Below, one piece after another: positions 24,501 to 32,382 of a stretch of 64,000 bases of DNA. The position numbers and the translations under genes were made by a program. The DNA is taken from the NCBI RefSeq assembly GCF_042684585.1, contig NZ_JBHULS010000001.1, positions 806,001 to 870,000 of the forward strand, written 5' to 3'. This DNA comes from Algorimicrobium sediminis. Lineage in GTDB: Bacteria > Bacteroidota > Bacteroidia > Flavobacteriales > Flavobacteriaceae. The notes under the pieces are model-generated. The model was not told the origin of the DNA, did not search any database, and saw only the letters and a list, made by a program, of their open reading frames with translations. The first letter of the stretch is position 1, and each line of letters opens with the position of its first letter.

Positions 24501-25700
24501 ATGTCCGAAGCATTATCGCCTTTCACCAAACAGCAATTGATTCCGCAGGAAGAAACCCTGGAAGTTTACAAGAAAAAAGGCGCTTTATTTATTGGTATCC
24601 CTAAAGAAACTGCATTTCAAGAAAAACGGGTTTGTTTAACACCAGACGCCGTTTCCGCTTTAACCAGTAATGGCCATCGAATTCTTTTGGAATCGGGAGC
24701 TGGAAAAGGTGCTAATTTTAGCGATAAGGATTACAGCGAGGCCGGCGCAGAAATAACCAAAGATGTTGCTAAAGTGTATGCCTGCCCTATGATTTTAAAA
24801 GTGGAGCCACCCACACTCGATCAAATAAAATTGATTAATCCGCAAACCATTCTAATTTCGGCTTTACAGCTTAAAACTCAAAACAAAAAATATTTTGAAA
24901 CCCTGGCTAGTAAGCGAATTACTGCTTTGGCATTCGAGTTTATACGCGATGAAGATGGCGCTTACCCTGCTGTGCGCAGTTTAAGTGAAATTGCCGGAAC
25001 TGCATCGGTTTTAATAGCCTCCGAGCTTTTAAGTAATGTTAATAATGGTAATGGCCTTTTATTTGGAAACATTAGCGGTGTGCCACCTATTGAAGTTGTT
25101 ATTGTTGGCGCTGGAACGGTTGGCGAGTTTGCAGCTAGAAGTGCCATTGGACTTGGGGCCAACGTAAAAGTTTTTGACAATTCCATTACTAAATTGCGCT
25201 GCATTCAAGCTAATTTAGGACGTACCATTTTTACATCAACCCTACAACCCAAAAATTTATCGAAAGCTTTAAAACGTTGCGATGTCGTTATAGGCGCGGT
25301 TCGTGGAAAAAATAGAGCACCTATAATTGTAACGGAACCCATGGTGGCCAATATGAAAAACGGCGCGGTAATTATAGATGTAAGTATTGATATGGGTGGC
25401 TGTTTTGAAACGAGCGAAGTAACATCGCATAAACACCCTACATTTATTAAGCATGGTGTAACGCACTATTGTGTCCCCAATATTCCGGCGCGCTACTCGC
25501 GCTCTGCTTCCATTTCTATAAGTAATATCTGTACGCCTTATTTGTTAAAAATGGGTGAAGACGGTGGTTTAGAAAATTCGCTGCGTTTTGATAGAGGTTT
25601 AAAAAATGGGTTGTATTTTTACCACGGCGTTTTAACTAGCAAATCTGTGGGCGAATGGTTTAACTTAAAACATAGCGACGTTAATTTGCTCATATTTTAA
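24501..25700 (+). CDS. ald: Alanine dehydrogenase
   Basis: This NAD-dependent enzyme interconverts alanine with pyruvate and ammonia. The 399-residue Bacteroidota form has an N-terminal extension of about 30 residues before IGIPKETAFQEKRV. The alanine dehydrogenase/transhydrogenase N-domain follows, then the nucleotide-binding fold VVIVGAGTVGEFAARSAIGLGA and the signature ISIDMGGCFETS. The NAD(P) transhydrogenase alpha subunit shares this fold, but it would be followed by membrane components, and none is found. The next gene, a DUF4258-like protein, starts 30 bases downstream and may be co-transcribed. Confidence 0.93.
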   Translation: MSEALSPFTKQQLIPQEETLEVYKKKGALFIGIPKETAFQEKRVCLTPDAVSALTSNGHRILLESGAGKGANFSDKDYSEAGAEITKDVAKVYACPMILKVEPPTLDQIKLINPQTILISALQLKTQNKKYFETLASKRITALAFEFIRDEDGAYPAVRSLSEIAGTASVLIASELLSNVNNGNGLLFGNISGVPPIEVVIVGAGTVGEFAARSAIGLGANVKVFDNSITKLRCIQANLGRTIFTSTLQPKNLSKALKRCDVVIGAVRGKNRAPIIVTEPMVANMKNGAVIIDVSIDMGGCFETSEVTSHKHPTFIKHGVTHYCVPNIPARYSRSASISISNICTPYLLKMGEDGGLENSLRFDRGLKNGLYFYHGVLTSKSVGEWFNLKHSDVNLLIF

Positions 25701-25730
25701 GCGCTTTTATTTTTAAATACATTCAAAACT

Positions 25731-26105
25731 GTGAAATTACTGCAACGTGTTGGCTACTATTTAGGTGGCTTTTCTATCGGATTAATCATTTTAGCCTTTT
25801 TTTTAAGTGGTAAAAAAGTGTCCTGCGATTATGGTCCTGAAGCTCGTGTCCTGAAAAATATAAATACCAAAACGTTACATATGACGCCGGAAGTTAAAAG
25901 CATCCTTAATAACAAAGCTATTGATAGCATAACCTTGAGGCACGTTATAACATTGGGATCCATTCATTTTTCCAAAAGCGAGCCTCGCAAGAAACCTTGT
26001 GGCGTCTATTTCCTTGAAAGTAGAACAAAAAATGGACCGCTAGATTTAAAAATTGAAAACTGCGACAGTGTGGCTACAATTATCGAAGTTAGTATACCCA
26101 ACTAA
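25731..26105 (+). CDS. Membrane-anchored DUF4258-like protein
   Basis: The 124-residue product starts at GTG, has one N-terminal membrane helix (about 8-27: VGYYLGGFSIGLIILAFFLSG), and then a small extracytoplasmic domain with two Cys residues near each other in primary structure and one later (KKPCG, ENCD). The order of beta strands and a conserved I-T-L-R-H-V segment suggest the DUF4258 fold, which I recall in this position after ald in flavobacteria. No function is known. The start is uncertain, because no ATG is available near the helix. Confidence 0.68.
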   Translation: MKLLQRVGYYLGGFSIGLIILAFFLSGKKVSCDYGPEARVLKNINTKTLHMTPEVKSILNNKAIDSITLRHVITLGSIHFSKSEPRKKPCGVYFLESRTKNGPLDLKIENCDSVATIIEVSIPN

Positions 26106-26121
26106 AAAGCAAACGCTTTTT
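26104..26121 (+). terminator. Short hairpin after the ald operon
   Basis: AAAAAGC and GCTTTTT flank loop AAAC immediately after the stop codon of the DUF4258-like gene, giving a 7-bp, A/T-rich stem with a following T run. Weak, but in the right place for an intrinsic terminator. The remaining 200 bases to the prodh stop codon hold no gene I can support. Confidence 0.5.
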
Positions 26122-26323
26122 AACACTGTTTTCTAAATTAAGGGCTGTACTTATGCCAAGGTTGCCTTTCAATACATATTAGGTATACAGTCATATAGAC
26201 TGCTATTACATTTACAGGTGTAAAAACGGTCAAGATGCGCTTCATTCGGCATGCCTAAAGTCATGGCATGTTTCACCATTAAGGCATTAACTTATAAAAA
26301 CGGGTATTGAGTTTTTCTTTATT

Positions 26324-27502
26324 TTATTTAGCAGCCTTACGTCTGGCTTTTTCTTTTTGTATAAGCATAAGCTCTCTTCCTGTTTGGCCAGCGACAGAAG
26401 TGTTTTCTTCGGCACGCCTAATAAGGTACGGCATAACATCTTTTACCGGTCCAAAAGGCACATATTTTGCAACATTATAGCCTTTATCGGCAAGATTAAA
26501 GCTAATATTATCGCTCATGCCAAAAAGTTGCCCAAACCACACACGACTATCGTTTTTCGCAATATTTTTTTGAGCCATTAAGTCCATTACCAAATAACTA
26601 CTAATTTCGTTGTGCGTGCCAACAAAAACCGATATTTCACTTAAATTATCCAGTATATATTGGGCCGCAGCATTAAAATTATCGTCTGTTGCTAGTTTAC
26701 TTTCACAAATGGGGGTAGGATAACCCTGTAATATAGAGCGTTCGTGTTCTTTTTCCATGTACGCGCCACGCACTATTTTATAGCCAATATAAAAACCTTC
26801 TTTTTTGGCTAACTCATGCTGTTTTTTTAAGAATTCTAAACGGTCATGGCGGTACATTTGTAAGGTATTATAAACAATTGTACTGCTTTGGTTGTAGGTG
26901 CGCATCATATCAGTAACCAAGGCATCTACGGCATCTTGAATCCAACTTTCTTCGGCATCAATTAAAATCTTTACATTTTTTTCCTTGCCTAATTTACAAA
27001 CCGCATCATAGCGTGCTACTACCCGATTCCATTCTTCTTGCTCTTTTTCGGTTAAGGGCTTGTTTTCACTTATTTTTTGATACAATGCAAAGCGGCCAAA
27101 ACCAGAAGGTTTAAAAACAGCTATAGGCATGGCTTCGCGTTCATCGGAAAAGCGGATTATTTTTAAGGTTTTTTCCATAGCGCCATCAAAGTGTGCTTCA
27201 GATTCTTTACCTTCTACCGAATAATCTAAAACAGAACTTACACCTTTTGTGTACATGGTGTCAATAACTGTTAAACAATCATCTTCATTAATACCGCCAC
27301 AAAAATGATCGAAAACGGTTGCTCTAATAATACCATTAATAGGTAAATGGGCTTTTATGGCAAAATTAGTAAGGGCGGTGCCAACTTTAACCAAGGACTC
27401 GTTAGAAATCATTTTAAACAAAAAGTATGCGCGATCTAACTCCTTATTGCTTTTCAATTGAAAAGCAACTTCTGTATTATCAAAAATATTTAAGTGCTTC
27501 AT
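26324..27502 (-). CDS. Proline dehydrogenase
   Basis: This flavin enzyme oxidises proline to pyrroline-5-carboxylate and feeds electrons to the respiratory chain. The 392-residue stand-alone form is the (beta/alpha)8 PRODH domain. Motifs include IDAEESWIQDAVD, YNTLQMYRHDRL, GYKIVRGAYMEKE and the C-terminal YLIRRAEENTSVAGQ, all in family order. The reading frame extends upstream to 27535, but the ATG at 27502 is preferred: a -7 box lies between the two, and MKHLNIFDNTEVAF is the common N-terminus. The P5C dehydrogenase partner is elsewhere. It diverges from aroB. Confidence 0.94.
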   Translation of the reverse strand: MKHLNIFDNTEVAFQLKSNKELDRAYFLFKMISNESLVKVGTALTNFAIKAHLPINGIIRATVFDHFCGGINEDDCLTVIDTMYTKGVSSVLDYSVEGKESEAHFDGAMEKTLKIIRFSDEREAMPIAVFKPSGFGRFALYQKISENKPLTEKEQEEWNRVVARYDAVCKLGKEKNVKILIDAEESWIQDAVDALVTDMMRTYNQSSTIVYNTLQMYRHDRLEFLKKQHELAKKEGFYIGYKIVRGAYMEKEHERSILQGYPTPICESKLATDDNFNAAAQYILDNLSEISVFVGTHNEISSYLVMDLMAQKNIAKNDSRVWFGQLFGMSDNISFNLADKGYNVAKYVPFGPVKDVMPYLIRRAEENTSVAGQTGRELMLIQKEKARRKAAK

Positions 27503-27519
27503 TACGGTCGAAAATTTTA

Positions 27520-27527
27520 CAAAGATA
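27520..27527 (-). promoter_or_regulatory. -7 box of proline dehydrogenase
   Basis: TATCTTTG on the minus strand matches TAnnTTTG and ends 18 bases before the preferred ATG at 27502. It sits inside the apparent reading frame if the upstream start were used, so it decides the start. No clear -33 element is seen. Confidence 0.55.
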
Positions 27528-27593
27528 ATTATCATTCTGCTACTTATTTATAAAAAAAACACCTTATTTTATGCTTTCTTTTTCAGTAATATT

Positions 27594-28655
27594 ATGATGC
27601 AATCTATAGAATCCGATAAACAAATAATTCACTTTAATTCAAATGGTTACAAAAAGCTAAACACGCTGTTAGCACAAAAACAATACAGCATTGTTTTTGT
27701 TTTGGTAGATGAAAATACGCACGAAGCCTGTTTAAGTCCCTTTTTACAGTTGGTAGAAACCACCAGTAACATAGAAATTATTGAAATAGAATCTGGAGAG
27801 GCTCAAAAAAATATTGAAACCTGTGCAGGTATTTGGAATGCTTTAACCGAGCTGAATGCCGACAAAAAAAGTGTACTCATTAATTTGGGTGGTGGCGTTA
27901 TTACAGATATTGGTGGTTTTGTGGCCAGTACGTTTAAACGTGGTATGGATTATATAAATGTACCTACCTCGCTCCTAGCCATGGTGGATGCTGCTATTGG
28001 TGGTAAAACTGGAGTAGATTTGGGCCATTTAAAAAACCAGATTGGTGTTATAAATAATTCGGAAATGGTATTAATAGACACCCGCTTCCTAGATACGCTT
28101 GAACCCAATCAGCTTCGTTCTGGATTAGCCGAAATGCTAAAACACGGCTTAATTTATGACCGTGAATACTGGCTTAAACTAACCACAGAACCTGTAGTAG
28201 ATTTCCAGCTTCCCGTATACGAATCGGTTGTTATAAAGCAACGCATTGTAGAGCAAGATCCGTCGGAGCAACACTTACGAAAGACCCTAAATTTTGGTCA
28301 TACTTTAGGGCACGCCATCGAATCTTATTTTTTAAGCAACCCTAATAAACCAAGCTTACTGCACGGCGAAGCTATAGCCATAGGTATGGTTTTAGCTTGT
28401 TTTATTTCAACCAAATTAACAAACTTCCCCATTCAAGACTGTCAGCATATAAAAGAAGTCATAAAAAGTATTTACGGGCATGTAACGATTAATACATCTG
28501 AATACCCCGCAATTATAAACCTTTTAAAGTACGACAAGAAGAACACGCACGGTAATATAAATTTTGTGCTACTAGAAGCTATTGGCACTCCGCGTGTAGA
28601 CTGCCAAGTAAGCAACAGTCTCATAGAAGACGCCTTTAATTACTATAAACTTTAA
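27594..28655 (+). CDS. aroB: 3-dehydroquinate synthase
   Basis: AroB makes 3-dehydroquinate from DAHP, step 2 of the shikimate pathway, using NAD and a divalent metal. The 353-residue protein has the NAD-binding GGGVITDIGGFVASTFKRG and NVPTSLLAMVDAAIGGKTGVD segments. Metal-site motifs follow in order: GLAEMLKHGLI, NFGHTLGHAIE and LLHGEAIAIGM. aroC is also in this window, at 53985, far away. It diverges from the proline dehydrogenase gene and converges with DinB, with only 2 bases between the stops. Confidence 0.96.
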   Translation: MMQSIESDKQIIHFNSNGYKKLNTLLAQKQYSIVFVLVDENTHEACLSPFLQLVETTSNIEIIEIESGEAQKNIETCAGIWNALTELNADKKSVLINLGGGVITDIGGFVASTFKRGMDYINVPTSLLAMVDAAIGGKTGVDLGHLKNQIGVINNSEMVLIDTRFLDTLEPNQLRSGLAEMLKHGLIYDREYWLKLTTEPVVDFQLPVYESVVIKQRIVEQDPSEQHLRKTLNFGHTLGHAIESYFLSNPNKPSLLHGEAIAIGMVLACFISTKLTNFPIQDCQHIKEVIKSIYGHVTINTSEYPAIINLLKYDKKNTHGNINFVLLEAIGTPRVDCQVSNSLIEDAFNYYKL

Positions 28656-28657
28656 AA

Positions 28658-29173
28658 CTATAGGTAACGCGCTTTTATAACATCTATATGGTGTTGTTCG
28701 TGCCCTATTAAAATAAAACCAAGCGCACGCACAGAAATGGCCGAGCCACTAGCTTCGCCCATTTGCAATAGCATTTGGCTGGTAAACCCGTTAAACAAAC
28801 TGATGGTAAACTGACGCAGTAAGTTGTATTCTGTAAGTAGCTGCTGGAAGGTTTTGTTGTTAGCATGAGCATGCGTAACGTAATCGTCCTGCTCAAATCC
28901 AGGAAGCGGTGTTTTATCTGCCCTAGCTACGCGTAAAGCTCTGTAAACAAAAATTAATTCTGTATCTATAATATGTTGCAGAACATCTTTGATAGTCCAC
29001 TTGTTTTTAGCATACCGGTACTCCCATTTTTCAGTAGGTAGCGCCTCAAAAAAAGTCAGAGTTTGGTTTTTACCTTGTTCCAAACCAGCAATTAAACTTA
29101 AATGACCTGCTTTGCTTATATAATTTGCATAAAAAGGAGCGTATTCTGTTGTTTTTATGTCGTTTACAAACAT
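28658..29173 (-). CDS. DinB-family four-helix protein
   Basis: The 171-residue protein belongs to the DinB/YfiT metal-binding superfamily, with a conserved histidine triad: His67 in LQHIIDTEL, then His158 and His161/162 near the C-terminus in GHEQHHIDVI. Many members are thiol-transferases or stress proteins. Bacillithiol transferase BstA belongs here, and a bshA gene lies in this window. That link is suggestive but not evidence of function. It has its own gap from the Lrp gene, containing a strong hairpin. Confidence 0.82.
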   Translation of the reverse strand: MFVNDIKTTEYAPFYANYISKAGHLSLIAGLEQGKNQTLTFFEALPTEKWEYRYAKNKWTIKDVLQHIIDTELIFVYRALRVARADKTPLPGFEQDDYVTHAHANNKTFQQLLTEYNLLRQFTISLFNGFTSQMLLQMGEASGSAISVRALGFILIGHEQHHIDVIKARYL

Positions 29174-29191
29174 AGTTGTTGCCTTAAATAA

Positions 29192-29221
29192 AAAAAGCGC
29201 TTTTTAATAAAAGCGCTTTTT
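29192..29221 (-). terminator. Terminator between the Lrp gene and the DinB gene
   Basis: AAAAAGCGCTTTT (29192-29204) and AAAAGCGCTTTTT (29209-29221) form a stem of about 13 bp with a short loop. Each arm is itself palindromic. It follows the Lrp stop and precedes DinB on the minus strand, so it ends the Lrp transcript and may be partly bidirectional. Confidence 0.8.
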
Positions 29222-29236
29222 AGTTTGTTAATAAAA

Positions 29237-29716
29237 TTACATATTGCTGAAAATTGAATGCATTAAACGTTTTTTATCGTTTAAACTTTCTTCTAATGAA
29301 ATCATGGTTTCGGTGCGGTAAACACCTTCAATGTCATCTATCATGAAAATAATGTCCTTGGCATGTTCGGTGTTTTTTGCCCTAATTTTACAGAATACGT
29401 TAAACTTTCCTGTTGTAATATGTGCCACGGTTACGTAAGGTATTTCGTTTATGCGCTCCAATACAAATTTAGTTTGCGATGTTTTTTGAAGAAAGACTCC
29501 TACATAAGCTATAAAGGCATAACCTAGTTTTTTATAATCCAGTGTTAAAGAAGAACCTTTTATGATACCAGCTTCTTCCATTTTCTTTACCCGCACATGC
29601 ACCGTACCAGCAGATATTACTAATTTTTTTGCAATATCCGTAAATGGTACACGCGTGTTATCAATCAACATCTCTAAAATTTGGTGATCAATATCGTCTA
29701 ATTTAAATTTTGCCAT
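29237..29716 (-). CDS. Lrp/AsnC-family transcriptional regulator
   Basis: The 159-residue regulator has a winged helix-turn-helix (about 6-60: DDIDHQILEML, then DIAKKLVISAGTVHVRVKKMEEAGII) and a RAM effector-binding domain (about 75-150, with V-A-H-I-T-T-G-K-F-N-V-F). Family members sense amino acids and form octamers or dimers. The regulon is unknown. A -7 box lies 24 bases upstream of the start. The neighbouring genes (M14 peptidase, DinB) do not define a target. Confidence 0.92.
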   Translation of the reverse strand: MAKFKLDDIDHQILEMLIDNTRVPFTDIAKKLVISAGTVHVRVKKMEEAGIIKGSSLTLDYKKLGYAFIAYVGVFLQKTSQTKFVLERINEIPYVTVAHITTGKFNVFCKIRAKNTEHAKDIIFMIDDIEGVYRTETMISLEESLNDKKRLMHSIFSNM

Positions 29717-29739
29717 TTGTTATTTCTTTAAATAATAGA

Positions 29740-29747
29740 CAAAAATA
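29740..29747 (-). promoter_or_regulatory. -7 box of the Lrp-family gene
   Basis: TATTTTTG on the minus strand matches TAnnTTTG and would place the start of transcription about 17 bases before the ATG. The flanking region is A/T-rich and shows no clear -33 motif. Confidence 0.5.
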
Positions 29748-29791
29748 GAATAATATTTTTGAATTTAATCTATTAAAAAACAAGTTTGAGT

Positions 29792-30928
29792 CTACAATAA
29801 TGAATATTGTGTATTATTTAACAATACCGAGGTCTCTTTTAAGCCTACAAATAAGGGACTTCCATCTAATTTTGAAATCTTGGCACCTTTGGCATCATAA
29901 TCTTTATGACCGTAAAAATGGCTTAAGACTTCAATTTTTACCACTTCTGGTAAAAACGCAACTTGGTTATTTTTTAATATTTCTTGGTACTGTACCCCTA
30001 TGTCTGTTACCATCCCTTTGTGCTCCACGTTGCGTAATACAACATCTAGAAAGCGCTTATTATTATTCGGAATTTGTTGGTACTCCAAATAATTAGCTGG
30101 GCTTACAGCGCCAGATGCAATGGTTTGTAAGGCTACAACAAAGGCGTGAAGCACAAAACACCGTGTTGTGTCTCGCCCATAATCGTTTGGGTAATGGCCA
30201 GCTTCAAACAAAATGGTTGGGACACCCGCTTGCTGAAATGCGTCGCCTACACAATTCGGATTAAAAGCGTCGTCGTAAAGGGCAACTTGCTGCGGTATAA
30301 AGCTTTGTAAACTAGCATTTATTGTCGCAATTAAGGACATAGCTATTTTACGTGAATGAGTAAAACTTCTATCTTCATCTGCAGCAGGGGCTAAAAAAGC
30401 CATAGTTGCTGGCTTGGGCATATTACCGACATTAAAAATACTGCGTTGGTCATGCATATTGAAGCAGTAATGCGGTTTAAAAGTATTGAAACACTGGCGC
30501 AATAACAGACTTTCTGGTTGGCTTAAGTTTTGGGCATCCCGGTTTAAATCGACCTCATTTGCATTTGTACGCCTGTAGGCAGCGGCACCATCGGGGTTTA
30601 AAATTGGTATAATATATAAAGTAAGGTGGTGTAAAATAGTGGGATGGGCTTTTGCATATTTAAAAAAATCGAAAAGTGCCTTGGTAGTGGTTGATTCATT
30701 ACCATGCATTTGTGACCAAACTAAAATACGCTGCGCACCGCTGCCAACTTTTACTGAATAAATAGGGCGTCCTTTAACAGAAGTGCCCATTTCCTGAACA
30801 TCGTAATTTTTTGGTAAGGCCTTTAAAAGTGGTACAATCATGTCGTTGGTAATGTACCGGTGCTGTAAGGCCTCCTGTATATAAAGTTCATTTTCAAAAT
30901 TAGAAAACATAGAAGCGTGGTGTTTCAA
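29792..30928 (-). CDS. M14-family zinc carboxypeptidase
   Basis: The 378-residue protein carries the M14 zinc and catalytic set: His75 and Glu78 in QMHGNESTTT, Arg119/120 and the NPDGAAAYRRTN substrate segment, DLNRD near 127-131, a third zinc ligand His159 in CFNMHDQRS, and the catalytic Glu242 in ILFEAGHYPND. No signal peptide is visible, so it is probably cytoplasmic and may process peptides, perhaps from cell-wall recycling. The start could instead be the internal ATG at Met7, because a -7 box lies very close to the first one. Confidence 0.88.
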   Translation of the reverse strand: MKHHASMFSNFENELYIQEALQHRYITNDMIVPLLKALPKNYDVQEMGTSVKGRPIYSVKVGSGAQRILVWSQMHGNESTTTKALFDFFKYAKAHPTILHHLTLYIIPILNPDGAAAYRRTNANEVDLNRDAQNLSQPESLLLRQCFNTFKPHYCFNMHDQRSIFNVGNMPKPATMAFLAPAADEDRSFTHSRKIAMSLIATINASLQSFIPQQVALYDDAFNPNCVGDAFQQAGVPTILFEAGHYPNDYGRDTTRCFVLHAFVVALQTIASGAVSPANYLEYQQIPNNNKRFLDVVLRNVEHKGMVTDIGVQYQEILKNNQVAFLPEVVKIEVLSHFYGHKDYDAKGAKISKLDGSPLFVGLKETSVLLNNTQYSLL

Positions 30929-30938
30929 GTGTATGTTA

Positions 30939-30946
30939 CAAAGGTA
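30939..30946 (-). promoter_or_regulatory. -7 box of the M14 peptidase gene
   Basis: TACCTTTG on the minus strand matches TAnnTTTG, 11 bases before the annotated ATG. It is embedded in GTTTACCTTTGTAAC, a near-palindromic site shared with two others in this gap. Confidence 0.5.
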
Positions 30947-31184
30947 AACAATAAGATATTTACATTTGTAAACAGTAAAACGTAACTAATAATCTGTAGA
31001 AGTTTAGTTTTGTAACCATGTAATATGTCTTTAATAAGGCATCTGTAACAAGCTAATCGATCTTATACTTTTAAATAGTATAAAATACTCTTTATCAGCA
31101 TAATAATACGGATTATATTAAGTAATGCTTCACATTAAATACTAGTATTTATTAACTTGTTATGGTTATTTCATTTATTATATT

Positions 31185-31192
31185 TACATTTG
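31185..31192 (+). promoter_or_regulatory. -7 box of the XRE regulator gene, inside a palindromic operator-like site
   Basis: TACATTTG matches TAnnTTTG and lies 32 bases before the XRE start. It is the core of TTTACATTTGTAAC, copies of which occur at 30959-30973 and, in the opposite direction, 30936-30949. A repressor bound there would block the polymerase. Confidence 0.55.
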
Positions 31193-31223
31193 TAACAGGT
31201 ATTCACAAAAGTAAAAGTTTACA

Positions 31224-31646
31224 ATGATAAACAGTGATGAATTTTCAAAACGATTAGAGCAGGTCATTAAATTTTACGATGAATCGGCATCCTCCTTTGC
31301 TGAAAAAATTGGTGTGCAACGTTCCAGTATCTCTCATATCCTCTCTGGAAGAAACAAGCCGAGTTTAGATTTTATAATGAAGATACTTGAGCGATTTCCT
31401 GAAGTAGAATTGTATTGGCTTTTATACGGCACAGGAACTTTTCCGAAAACTGTAAGCAACGAACAAGCAGTGCCAATAAAAACTCCTGCTGCTCCATCTA
31501 AAAATCCAGAATTCGATTTTGAAAGCACTGCAGCTGGAACAAAACCCGTTATAAACAAAGCTGAAGAAAATATGAATGAAAACACGGATATTGAACGTGT
31601 TATTATTTTTTATAAAAATGGAAGTTTTAAAGCCTACAAACCTTAA
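31224..31646 (+). CDS. XRE-family transcriptional regulator
   Basis: The 140-residue protein has an N-terminal Cro/CI-type helix-turn-helix (about 8-62: SSFAEKIGVQRSSISHILSG then RNKPSLDFIMKILERFPEV), followed by LYWLLYGTGTFP, a tail signature shared by many Bacteroidota XRE regulators. After that comes a low-complexity linker rich in Pro, Ser, Ala and Glu, and a short C-terminal strand that ends IERVIIFYKNGSFKAYKP. No peptidase or kinase partner is adjacent. The palindromic sites around its promoter make autoregulation plausible. Confidence 0.88.
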   Translation: MINSDEFSKRLEQVIKFYDESASSFAEKIGVQRSSISHILSGRNKPSLDFIMKILERFPEVELYWLLYGTGTFPKTVSNEQAVPIKTPAAPSKNPEFDFESTAAGTKPVINKAEENMNENTDIERVIIFYKNGSFKAYKP

Positions 31647-31727
31647 AGTAGTTTTTAAGCAGTCAAAAATTTTTATGATGCACGGCTAAATTCGTGTTTT
31701 GTTTCTTAATTTTGCAAAAAAAATTAT

Positions 31728-32096
31728 ATGAGACTTTTAGTAGGCCTTTTTTTTGTGTTTTTTACCAGTTGTTATCAAGTAGAACGGAATTGTACCGATT
31801 TTCAGGAGGGTACATTTTCAAGCAGTATTACCATTGGCGATTCTACGTACCGTTCAGTTTTTAGTAGAACGAAAGAGTTACAAATAGAGACTTTTAATAA
31901 TCATATAGATTCTACTATAGTCCGATGGATTAACGATTGCGAAGTGGTTTTTAGAACTATTAACCCTAAAAACATGCAAGAGCGCAAAGATATTCATCTA
32001 AAAATTTTAACGACAACAGATTCTACCTACACGTTTGAGTATTCCTTTGTAGGCGAAAATGTTAAGCAAACTGGCATTGCCAAACGTATTGAGTAA
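31728..32096 (+). CDS. Small lipoprotein of unknown function
   Basis: The 122-residue product begins with a hydrophobic signal that ends in FFTSC, a plausible lipobox with Cys15 as the lipidated residue. The mature part is a small beta-rich domain (for example SSITIGDSTYRSVFSRT, then STIVRWINDCEVVFRT) with conserved Cys residues. I recall such proteins near parC carrying a DNA topoisomerase IV label; nothing in this sequence supports that. Possibly conserved by position with the topoisomerase genes. Cell-envelope location is inferred. Confidence 0.75.
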   Translation: MRLLVGLFFVFFTSCYQVERNCTDFQEGTFSSSITIGDSTYRSVFSRTKELQIETFNNHIDSTIVRWINDCEVVFRTINPKNMQERKDIHLKILTTTDSTYTFEYSFVGENVKQTGIAKRIE

Positions 32097-32218
32097 TTGT
32101 TAGTTACGTTTTGTTTCTCGCAACAACGCCTTAAACAAGTAAAATACTATGGGTATTTAATAAACCCGTGCAAAGAAACCATTTAGAAGATTTTTTTTAG
32201 CAAGCTAAACCATAACGT

Positions 32219-32377
32219 ATGCCATCTGTTAACCCAAAAATATTTTATGTAATTTCTACAGTCTTAATTTTGGCGTCTATTTTTTTTAAAGAAAATTCAC
32301 CCCTCGTGTATCAGCTGCTATTATCCGGCGGATTGGCAGCTTTTTTATGGGCTGCCATTAAAACATTTAGAGGTTAA
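32219..32377 (+). CDS. 52-residue two-helix membrane micro-protein
   Basis: An ATG-to-TAA ORF of 52 codons encodes two hydrophobic helices (about 8-23 and 33-47) joined by a short polar loop KENSP, with a positive C-terminus IKTFRG. It ends 5 bases before the parC stop on the opposite strand. Coding seems likely because the hydrophobic pattern and start-stop integrity are good, but there is no comparative evidence. It is shorter than common gene-caller limits. Confidence 0.55.
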   Translation: MPSVNPKIFYVISTVLILASIFFKENSPLVYQLLLSGGLAAFLWAAIKTFRG

Positions 32378-32382
32378 ATTTT

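Larger units (their letters stand above)
30929..31223. other. Intergenic region between the M14 and XRE genes
   Basis: The 295-base divergent gap holds no gene I can support. It contains three close matches to the palindrome TTTACnTTTGTAAA, each overlapping a TAnnTTTG box: 30936-30949 (minus strand, GTTTACCTTTGTAAC), 30959-30973 (TTTACATTTGTAAAC) and 31183-31196 (TTTACATTTGTAAC). Partial copies, such as TTTTGTAAC, occur near 31008-31016. The pattern suggests a regulator-controlled, possibly autoregulated region. Confidence 0.6.

Noticed and set aside
27503..27535. N-terminal extension of proline dehydrogenase to 27535
   Set aside because: The extension contains the probable -7 promoter box, and the family N-terminus starts at the ATG at 27502.
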